Assembly (NCBI GenBank): GCA_050303435.1
Contig: JBNLBT010000036.1
Coordinates: 1 to 29,161, forward strand
DNA from: JBNLBT01 sp050303435
GTDB taxonomy: Bacteria; Pseudomonadota; Gammaproteobacteria; Xanthomonadales; Marinicellaceae
Length of the DNA: 29,161 bases
Direction of reading: 5' to 3'
Part shown: positions 8,601 through 14,713 of the stretch, in pieces
How positions within the stretch are numbered: the first letter of the stretch is position 1
Layout of the letters: each line of letters opens with the position of its first letter
The notes under the pieces: generated by a model
Told to the model about the DNA's origin: nothing
The model's input: the letters and a program-made list of their open reading frames with translations, nothing else
Database searches by the model: none
Translations under genes and position numbers: made by a program

Positions 8601-8873
8601 ATGCACAAAATCTGCTTGATCGGTTGTTTTATGGTCTGCGCTGTGGCACTCAACCCTGCGCAGGCGAAGGACAAGGTGCCGGCGGCCAAAACTGTGTTTA
8701 TCGACGTTGTGTTTGGCATGCGCAAGGACAGTGCGGCGCGGCGTTTGAGCAAATCTCACGCCGAGTTCGCCGAGGATGGTTATCGCCTGTTGAGCATTGA
8801 ATCGTTCACGGAGAACGGCGATCTGCAGGGCTTTTTTGTCACCTACGTGCCGGACCGGCCGGGCGCCGATTAA
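8601..8873 (+). CDS. Small secreted protein (unknown)
   Basis: A 90-residue protein not recognised by family. The ATG at 8601 is preferred over the in-frame ATG at 8511: the latter would read through the terminator, while 8601 is preceded by CGAGGG and opens directly on a signal peptide (MHKICLIGCFMVCAVALNPAQA, cleavage near AQA-K). The mature part is about 68 residues with no cysteines. It mixes a basic stretch (GMRKDSAARRLSKSHAEF) with predicted strands (GYRLLSIESF, LQGFFVTYV), suggesting a small alpha/beta fold. It is a separate transcription unit after the terminator, with no partner evident. Confidence 0.7.
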   Translation: MHKICLIGCFMVCAVALNPAQAKDKVPAAKTVFIDVVFGMRKDSAARRLSKSHAEFAEDGYRLLSIESFTENGDLQGFFVTYVPDRPGAD

Positions 8874-9108
8874 CACGGCCAGGCTGGTGCCTGCACTGCT
8901 GAGATGCGCAGCTGTTGGGCCGCTTGAGCAATTTCAGTCAGGCATCGCGGTGGGCAATGCGCGACAATGCAGGCCATTGCAACCGTCGTGCTGAGCGCAC
9001 CGCCATCCACATGAACACATCGTTTCCAGTCATTCACACCGCATGGCAGCCCGATTCGCCAGGTTGGATCATCGGCTGCAGTGCTGCAAGCGGCCGGAGG
9101 CATCGGCG

Positions 9109-10014
9109 ATGAATCGTGCATCTAAATGGGCGCTTCAGGCGAATGGTGGACACACCAGCGAAGCGCGCTTGGTCGCGCGCATCAACCGGGTCTGTGAGCA
9201 CATTGCCCATCATTTGGACGATGCGCTGACGCTGGATGAGCTGGGTTCTGTGGCGGCCTTGTCCAAACACCATTTCCTCAGGCTGTTTGTCGCGGTCACC
9301 GGCATCACACCGCATCGATACGCCCGTTTGCAGCGCCTGCGCCGCGCGTCCATGCAGCTGGCCTTTGAGTCGGACATGCGTGTGTTGGACATTGCCGTGG
9401 CCGCCGGTTTCAGCAGCCACGAAGCCTTTGCACGCCGGTTCAAGCGCACATTTGACCAAACGCCCAGCGAATTCAGGAACCGGCCAGATTGGATCCGCTG
9501 GCACCAATCATTTGAATATTCATTGCCGGAAAAGGAGATAAACATGCACGCAGAAGTGATTGAAATGCCGGATGTCATGGTGGCCATGCTGTCGCATCGT
9601 GGCGCGCCTGAACGGGTGCTGGAAACCGTGGCACAATTCATTGAATGGCGCAAAGCCAGCGGCCGTTCACCGGTGGCCGTGCGGCGCACCTTTGGCATCG
9701 GTCACAGCGATCCTGCGCACACCCCGGCGGCTGATTTCCGTTTTGATGTGTGCGGCGAAATTTTGCGGCCGATCGAAGCCAACGACCACGGGGTGCGCAA
9801 TGGCCGCATCGAAGGCGGGCGCTGGGCGCGGTACCGGCATCACGGCCCCCGCGATGCGCGCTTTGAGCAATGCATCCGCACGCTGTACGCGCAGTGGTTG
9901 CCGCACAGCGGTGAGTGTTTGCGCGACGCACCGTTGCTGTTTGAATACCACGATGTGGCGCGGCGCAGCGATGAGTGCGATTTCATCACCGACGTGTTGC
10001 TGCCTTTGCAATGA
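9109..10014 (+). CDS. AraC-family transcriptional regulator with C-terminal GyrI-like ligand domain
   Basis: A 301-residue cytoplasmic regulator. The start at 9109 is fixed by a GGAGG ribosome-binding site at 9096-9100; an upstream in-frame ATG at 9043 has none. Residues about 20-125 are the double helix-turn-helix of AraC proteins (LTLDELGSVAALSKHHFLRLF, then VLDIAVAAGFSSHEAFARRFKRTFDQTPSEFR). After a linker, residues 146-301 form a GyrI-like effector-binding domain (EVIEMPDVMVAMLSHRG at its start, ending DFITDVLLPLQ). This order (DNA-binding first, GyrI-like second) is known from Rob-like multidrug or stress regulators. A second ribosome-binding site and ATG sit exactly at the domain border (see 9532-9546). 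The neighbours do not reveal a target; the gene may act on the flanking secreted-protein genes or elsewhere. Confidence 0.93.
   Translation: MNRASKWALQANGGHTSEARLVARINRVCEHIAHHLDDALTLDELGSVAALSKHHFLRLFVAVTGITPHRYARLQRLRRASMQLAFESDMRVLDIAVAAGFSSHEAFARRFKRTFDQTPSEFRNRPDWIRWHQSFEYSLPEKEINMHAEVIEMPDVMVAMLSHRGAPERVLETVAQFIEWRKASGRSPVAVRRTFGIGHSDPAHTPAADFRFDVCGEILRPIEANDHGVRNGRIEGGRWARYRHHGPRDARFEQCIRTLYAQWLPHSGECLRDAPLLFEYHDVARRSDECDFITDVLLPLQ
9532..9546 (+). promoter_or_regulatory. Internal ribosome-binding site and start codon inside the AraC/GyrI-like gene
   Basis: AAGGAG at 9532-9537 lies 6 nt before an in-frame ATG at 9544-9546. It is a better match to the anti-Shine-Dalgarno than most true starts in the window, and the ATG is the first residue of the GyrI-like domain. 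It would give a separate 156-residue ligand-binding protein. Confidence 0.5.
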
Positions 10015-10022
10015 ACCGGCGC

Positions 10023-10054
10023 TGCGTCACATTTTTCCTGTGACGCACTTCACG
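10023..10054. promoter_or_regulatory. Palindrome overlapping a CRP-like site
   Basis: Two overlapping symmetric elements follow the regulator stop codon. TGCGTCACA (10023-10031) and TGTGACGCA (10039-10047) form a perfect 9-bp inverted repeat around 7 nt, with no T tract. TGTGA-CGCACT-TCACG at 10039-10054 matches the CRP-family consensus TGTGA-N6-TCACA at nine of ten positions. It lies about 100 nt before the secreted-protein gene at 10151. It could be an operator for that gene or a transcript-end hairpin. Confidence 0.45.
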
Positions 10055-10150
10055 GACTGAACAATCCAGGCAAAAAATGACTTGCATGCATTGCCTGAGG
10101 CATGGTGCATGCGCACACTGTGCGGGTTTTTATTGTGAAAGAGAAAAACC

Positions 10151-10657
10151 ATGAACTTTGTCAAAATCTGTCTGGCCGTTGTGGCCTGTGTGATGTTGTC
10201 TGTGCCTGAATCTGCGCGCGCGTTGCCGGTGGGCAAGCCGGTGCGCTGTTTCAATCAATTCACCGTGCAGCCGACCGATGAATCCTTTCTCACCTGTTTG
10301 AACATCGCCGGGCTGCCGTTCTTCGAAGGCGGTCAGCGCGTGCCCGAAGGGCATTTTCTGCTGGTCACAGACATCATCCTGACCCCGGACGCCGGTTTAA
10401 GCACGTCGGGATTGATGGATGTGCGGGTGACGGTGGCTGCCGGAGAAAATGACCGACTGTATTCATTGCGTCTGCGCAGCAACGCCGAAACCGTGCATCA
10501 GCGATTCGGCATTTCGCATCTGATTCTGGGCGCAGGGCAACGGCTGGAATTGCAGAATTCATCGTTGAGCCAATTCGGTGCGCAACTGGAAATCACCGGC
10601 CTGCTGGTCACCGAACTGGAGATGCCGATTTATTTCAGTGGATTTGAACTGCACTGA
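10151..10657 (+). CDS. Secreted beta-rich protein (unknown), C-terminal YFSGFE tail
   Basis: A 168-residue exported protein of unrecognised family. The ATG at 10151 follows GAAAGAG and opens on a signal peptide (MNFVKICLAVVACVMLSV...ARA, cleavage near residue 24). The mature protein has two cysteines (VRCFNQF, FLTCLNI) that may form one disulfide. It alternates hydrophobic strands (HFLLVTDIILTP, LMDVRVTVAAG, RLYSLRLRS, AQLEITGLLVTEL), which suggests an all-beta sandwich. It ends MPIYFSGFELH, reminiscent of the short Phe-x-x-Gly-Phe tail on the 747-aa repeat protein in this window. It stands alone between a candidate CRP-like site and a GC-rich hairpin. Confidence 0.75.
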   Translation: MNFVKICLAVVACVMLSVPESARALPVGKPVRCFNQFTVQPTDESFLTCLNIAGLPFFEGGQRVPEGHFLLVTDIILTPDAGLSTSGLMDVRVTVAAGENDRLYSLRLRSNAETVHQRFGISHLILGAGQRLELQNSSLSQFGAQLEITGLLVTELEMPIYFSGFELH

Positions 10658-10667
10658 TGAATCGGCG

Positions 10668-10701
10668 GCGACGCCGGTCCGTGTCACAGGGCCGGCGTCG
10701 C
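10668..10701. terminator. GC-rich hairpin behind the 168-aa secreted protein gene
   Basis: GCGACGCCGGTCC (10668-10680) pairs with GGGCCGGCGTCGC (10689-10701), 13 bp with one G-T pair and an 8-nt loop, 10 nt after the stop codon. There is no T run, so intrinsic termination would be atypical. It may stabilise the mRNA 3' end instead. Confidence 0.55.
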
Positions 10702-10778
10702 GCAAATGTGACTGATGGTGCTGTTATTGTGTGCTGAATGCCTGTATCCTTGGCGCAACTGAAGAGAGGATTCCCATC

Positions 10779-12074
10779 ATGAACAGGTTCACCCTTGCGG
10801 CGGTGTGTGTCGCTTTTTCCGCGTCGGCTCTGACGTCCGATGAAAAGCCCCTGGATGCGCGCATCAATGACGTCTGCTCCGTGCTGCGGGCCGAAACCGA
10901 GTACGATTACGCGGGTCTGTTTGGCCCGGGGTTTGTGCAGCAGGTTCCTGAAAGTCAGTTTAAGCAGATCACCGGCGGGCTGGTGCGCCAATACGGCGAT
11001 TGTCAAAACGCGTCGGTGACCCGCCGTAAAGCCGACGAGGCGGCGCAGATTCAAACACAGCACGCGGGCGGAAAAACCTTGAATTTCAACATCCAGGTGG
11101 ACACCGGCAGCGGCCAGATCGTCGGCTTGCTGTTCACCGGAGAGGCGGTTGATGCCAGTGCCTACGACAGCGACGAGAAGGTGCTGGGACATTTTGAGCA
11201 GGTGCCAGGGCAGGTGTCGGTGCTGGTCAGCGACGGTGCACGGGCGCTGATTTCAATGCACCCTGATGTGTTGCACGCCACCGGCTCGATGTTCAAAATG
11301 TGGGTGCTGGGTGCGCTGGCCGATGCCATCAACGCCGGCGAATTCAGCTGGGATCAGACCATTGAAGTGCGCGAAGAGTTGATCACGCTGTCTTCGCCCA
11401 CGCTCAGCAAACACCCCAAAGGTGAGCCCATGACGGTGCAGGCCATGGCCGAGGCCATGATTTCGGTCAGCGACAACGGCGCCACCGACCACCTGATTGA
11501 TCTGCTCGGGCGCACACGCATCGAAGAATACATCGCACGGCACGGCCTGAGTCGCGGCAACAACACCCCGTTTTTGTACACCCGGGAATTGTTCAAAGTG
11601 CGCGCGAAATTCAGCGAGGACGACTACACGCGATACAAACAAGGCGACCGCGCCACCCGGCTGGCCATGCTGGAAGCGCTGCCGGATCGCACCACCATGC
11701 AATTGGTGGTGGATTTGAGTCTGTGGAAAAAGCCACACCACATTGAAGACGTGGAATGGTACGCCACGCCGGTTGATGTGTGCAAAACGGTGTTGCATCT
11801 GTACGCGCTGGACAACCCGCAGGTGAATCGGGCCATGTCGATCAACACGCCCATGCCGCAAGGCATCGATCGCCCTGAATTCGTGGGGTACAAAGGCGGC
11901 AGTGAGCCGGGGGTGCTGGAGATGGCCTACGTGGTGAAGCTGGCCGATCAGGCGCCGCTGTGCGTTTACGCCGGGGTCAATGACGTCGACAACCCGGTGG
12001 ATGAAAGCGCGTTTGTTGCGCACGTGCGCGGCCTCCTGCGCCACGTGATCGAAGACCGCCGCACGGTCGATTAA
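10779..12074 (+). CDS. Exported class A beta-lactamase-like serine hydrolase
   Basis: A 431-residue periplasmic protein. The start at 10779 follows GAGAGGA, and the first 18-20 residues form a signal peptide (FTLAAVCVAFSASALTS). Residues about 30-130 look like a small NTF2/DUF3887-type domain (YAGLFGPGFVQQVP, VDTGSGQIVGLLFTG). The catalytic domain carries all three penicillin-recognising motifs: S170-MF-K173 (SxxK), S231-D232-N233 and K372-G-G-S (KTG box). No ExxLN omega-loop motif with the deacylating Glu is visible between SDN and KGGS. Resistance by hydrolysis is therefore not supported; a D-Ala peptidase or esterase-like role is as likely. It is monocistronic, preceded by a GC hairpin and closed by a strong terminator shared with the convergent repeat-protein gene. 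Confidence 0.88.
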   Translation: MNRFTLAAVCVAFSASALTSDEKPLDARINDVCSVLRAETEYDYAGLFGPGFVQQVPESQFKQITGGLVRQYGDCQNASVTRRKADEAAQIQTQHAGGKTLNFNIQVDTGSGQIVGLLFTGEAVDASAYDSDEKVLGHFEQVPGQVSVLVSDGARALISMHPDVLHATGSMFKMWVLGALADAINAGEFSWDQTIEVREELITLSSPTLSKHPKGEPMTVQAMAEAMISVSDNGATDHLIDLLGRTRIEEYIARHGLSRGNNTPFLYTRELFKVRAKFSEDDYTRYKQGDRATRLAMLEALPDRTTMQLVVDLSLWKKPHHIEDVEWYATPVDVCKTVLHLYALDNPQVNRAMSINTPMPQGIDRPEFVGYKGGSEPGVLEMAYVVKLADQAPLCVYAGVNDVDNPVDESAFVAHVRGLLRHVIEDRRTVD

Positions 12075-12092
12075 ACGATCGATTCAAGACGA

Positions 12093-12123
12093 AAAAAAAG
12101 CCACCGCTGAGGTGGCTTTTTTT
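12093..12123. terminator. Bidirectional rho-independent terminator
   Basis: A 13-bp perfect inverted repeat (12093-12105 and 12111-12123), core GCCACC/GGTGGC with a 5-nt loop, flanked by A and T tracts. It separates the convergent serine hydrolase and repeat-protein genes. Confidence 0.95.
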
Positions 12124-12141
12124 GTGCCTTGCATGGCTGCT

Positions 12142-14385
12142 TCAGAACCCGTGTCCAAACAGCAGGTCGGGTTTCAGCACCATGTCGATGTCGTTCAGGG
12201 TGGCGCCACCGGAAATCACCAATGGATCGGCGTCCAGCGGGTCGCAATTGCCGTCGATGCAATAGGCCCCGCCGTACATGATGTCCAGCAGCAGGCCGTT
12301 GAACGAGGTGGTCAGGTAATAGGTGCCGTCGGGCAGGCCCACGGTTTCATAGCGCCCGTCGGTGCCGGTTTCATAGCTGCCGTAATAGGCGCCTGAAGAA
12401 TGGTACACATTGACCAGCACGCCGGGCACCGGAGCCTGCGTGTTCAGGTGCGATATGCGGCCTTCGATGGTGCCGCCCGCGCCCAGCGAGATGTCGTAGC
12501 TGGTGCCGCCTTCCGGTGCCATTGTGCCCAGCACAATGGGTGTGCCGGTGGTCACGTCGCAGGCCGAGCCGGGGCAGGGGATGCCGTCAAACAGAATGTC
12601 GATCCAGCCGCCCGATTCGGTGGCGCGCAGCCCCATGAAGGGTAAATTCGAGCCGTTGTTGGTCAGGGCGTAGTAGGTGCCGGCCGGCAAACCGGTGACG
12701 GTGAAATCGCCGTTGACGTCGGTGGTGGTCCAATTGGCAAACACGCCGGCACTGTTGTATACCAGCACGTGCACGTCCGGGATCGGGGTGCTGGAACCCA
12801 GTTCGGTGATGGTGCCGGAAAAGGCGAAGCCGGTGTTCAGGGCGAAGTCGATGCCGCTGGTTAAGCCGGAACCCGGTGAGCCTGGTACATGCGTATTGAC
12901 CACCACATTGACGGCGGTCAGATCACAGCTCAGGCCCGGACAGTCGATGTTGCCGGCGGCGTCGTATTTTTCGCCCACGTAGGGGTTGAGCATGTCGCCG
13001 GTGAACATCGAACCGGTGCGCACCGAATAGGTGCCGGCCGGCAGGGCGCGCGCAGTGATGTAGCTGCCGTCCGACAGGATGCCGCCGCCGCCGACCACGC
13101 GGCCGCTGCTGTCGTAGACCTGGATGTATTCCTGTTTGCCGGTGTCGATCGGCAGACCGCTGAGCGCGTCGGTCACGGTGCCGGAAATCTTGCCGCCGTG
13201 GTTGAGCAGGAAATGCACGCCGATTTTCTGCTGGCCGGTGCTCAGCACCACTGCATCGCCGCCGCCGCCGCGGTCGCAGCCGGACCACGGGCAGTCGATG
13301 CTGTCGTACAACTCGCGGATGTGGAATTCACGGCCCAGATCGCCGCCCTGGACAAAAAATGAGCCCGGCAGCAGGCCGCCCACAGTGTAGGTGCCGTCGG
13401 CCAGTGGATCGTAGTTCAGGCCGTACAGAATGTGGCTGGCCAGCAGGTAATTGGATTCGTTGAACAGCATGATCAGGCCCAGTTCCTGCAAGGGGCCAAA
13501 GGAATCATTGTCGTACACCACGCCGGAGATCGAGGCGCCGAATTCGAGGGAATAATCGATGCCGGCGGTGGTGGCGCCGTTGGTCAGGGTCACCGGCGTG
13601 CCCACGCCGTCAAACACGTAGTTCACGCAGCCGTTGCACTGGGTGTTGTTGTAAATTTCCGGGATGTGCATATTGCCTTCGGACGGCTCCAGATACAGCA
13701 CGTAATCGCCTTCCGGCACGCCCGGCACGCTGTAGCCGCCGAGTCCGTCGTACAGGGTGGCGACATAGTAATTGAAGGTTTCATCGCTGGGTTTAAACAG
13801 CGACACCTGCAGAGTGGTGACCGCCGATCCGTCCGCCTGATCAACCATCTGGCCCGTAATTGTTGCGCCTTCGGTCAGTGGGAAATCCACCCCGTTGCGC
13901 ACTTCGGCGTCGGCCAGGGCGATGATGGCGTCACCGTTGGGTTGACAGTAGGTGCATTGCACCAGGCCGGTGCTGGCCCACATGGCGTCGATGTAGTTGT
14001 CGTCAACGCTTGAGGTGACCAGATAATAATTGCCGGCAGCCAAGGCTGTGAATGAAAAATTGCCGCTGCCGTCGGTGTTCTGGCTGTCAACAAATGCATT
14101 GGTGTCGGCGTTGTACAGGTAGATCAACAGACCTGTAAGGGGCGCGCTGGTGTCGACGTCTGTGCCCTGGCCGCTGATCGACGCGGTGCCCACCGGTCCG
14201 AGAACCGCCGTGCGCGTGCGCTGAATGTCCAGGCGTTTGAATTCGCGCTGATACTGCGCTTCGCTGATGCGTCCTTCTTCGCGCAGTTGCTGCCACATCG
14301 ACTGCGCAGTGTCGATGCGCGTGTTGTCGTTGGCGCTGACTGCACCGCACAGCAACAAACTCGTCCATAAAATCAATTTGTACAT
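12142..14385 (-). CDS. Secreted protein with six carboxypeptidase-regulatory/CnaB-like repeats, each with a cysteine pair
   Basis: A 747-residue exported protein. The start at 14385 is chosen because GGGGGA lies just upstream and the first 18 residues are a signal peptide (MYKLILWTSLLLCGAVSA); an in-frame ATG 21 codons earlier would bury it. Residues 20-60 are charged and probably helical. The rest is six prealbumin-like beta-sandwich repeats of about 105-122 residues. Each has the signature GxxxxTGLPAGTYYL and ends in a cysteine pair plus GIDFxL..GxxISG. The pairs are C144/C147, C250/C253 (CxxC) and C365/C370, C482/C487, C604/C609, C709/C714 (CxxxxC). It ends LKPDLLFGHGF. There is no sorting signal or C-terminal membrane helix. 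Repeats of this kind usually serve surface adhesion or substrate binding; the exact role is unknown. Confidence 0.85.
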   Translation of the reverse strand: MYKLILWTSLLLCGAVSANDNTRIDTAQSMWQQLREEGRISEAQYQREFKRLDIQRTRTAVLGPVGTASISGQGTDVDTSAPLTGLLIYLYNADTNAFVDSQNTDGSGNFSFTALAAGNYYLVTSSVDDNYIDAMWASTGLVQCTYCQPNGDAIIALADAEVRNGVDFPLTEGATITGQMVDQADGSAVTTLQVSLFKPSDETFNYYVATLYDGLGGYSVPGVPEGDYVLYLEPSEGNMHIPEIYNNTQCNGCVNYVFDGVGTPVTLTNGATTAGIDYSLEFGASISGVVYDNDSFGPLQELGLIMLFNESNYLLASHILYGLNYDPLADGTYTVGGLLPGSFFVQGGDLGREFHIRELYDSIDCPWSGCDRGGGGDAVVLSTGQQKIGVHFLLNHGGKISGTVTDALSGLPIDTGKQEYIQVYDSSGRVVGGGGILSDGSYITARALPAGTYSVRTGSMFTGDMLNPYVGEKYDAAGNIDCPGLSCDLTAVNVVVNTHVPGSPGSGLTSGIDFALNTGFAFSGTITELGSSTPIPDVHVLVYNSAGVFANWTTTDVNGDFTVTGLPAGTYYALTNNGSNLPFMGLRATESGGWIDILFDGIPCPGSACDVTTGTPIVLGTMAPEGGTSYDISLGAGGTIEGRISHLNTQAPVPGVLVNVYHSSGAYYGSYETGTDGRYETVGLPDGTYYLTTSFNGLLLDIMYGGAYCIDGNCDPLDADPLVISGGATLNDIDMVLKPDLLFGHGF

Positions 14386-14510
14386 ACATATCCCCCGATG
14401 AATAGAAAGGTCACACGGCGCACGCTCGGGCACGCCCGTGTGATTCATTTAACGACATTGCGGTGAAATTCATGACATGAAATTTTGTCCACAACGTCGA
14501 AACTCTGCAG

Positions 14511-14516
14511 ATTATA
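14511..14516 (-). promoter_or_regulatory. Possible -10 of the repeat-protein gene
   Basis: A perfect TATAAT on the minus strand about 125 nt before the start at 14385, in an AT-rich part of the divergent region. No good -35 at 16-18 nt. Confidence 0.4.
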
Positions 14517-14577
14517 TCGAGAATTGCATAAAAATTTTCTGAACCTGTTCAAGAAATGACACTTCCGCGGCACACAT

Positions 14578-14603
14578 TGCCACAACTGCACAGAATTGTG
14601 GCA
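14578..14603. promoter_or_regulatory. Inverted repeat, candidate operator of the sortase operon
   Basis: TGCCACAA (14578-14585) and TTGTGGCA (14596-14603) form a perfect 8-bp inverted repeat spaced by 10 nt, centred about 47 nt before the predicted transcription start. A further GGCCACA half-site-like copy follows at 14610-14616. No T tract, so it is more like a protein-binding site than a terminator. Confidence 0.45.
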
Positions 14604-14622
14604 CAAATCGGCCACATTTGCC

Positions 14623-14631
14623 TGTTGTAAT
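14623..14631 (+). promoter_or_regulatory. Possible extended -10 of the sortase operon
   Basis: TG-T-TGTAAT (TG 14623-14624, hexamer 14626-14631) is an extended -10-like element 80 nt before the target-protein start. The -35 is poor, consistent with an activator binding the inverted repeat just upstream. Confidence 0.4.
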
Positions 14632-14713
14632 GCACAGTGTGAGATACGCAGTGTCCTCGGGCACTGCGGATTGTCAGGCGAGCCAAATTAAACCGCATCG
14701 GAGGAGACCGCTC

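Noticed and set aside
8874..9108. Region between the 90-aa protein and the AraC regulator
   Set aside because: Short frames exist on both strands, but none has a ribosome-binding site or recognisable product; no clear promoter was identified.
10779..12074. Calling the serine hydrolase a beta-lactamase resistance gene
   Set aside because: The deacylating Glu motif is not seen and an extra domain is present; resistance is not supported.
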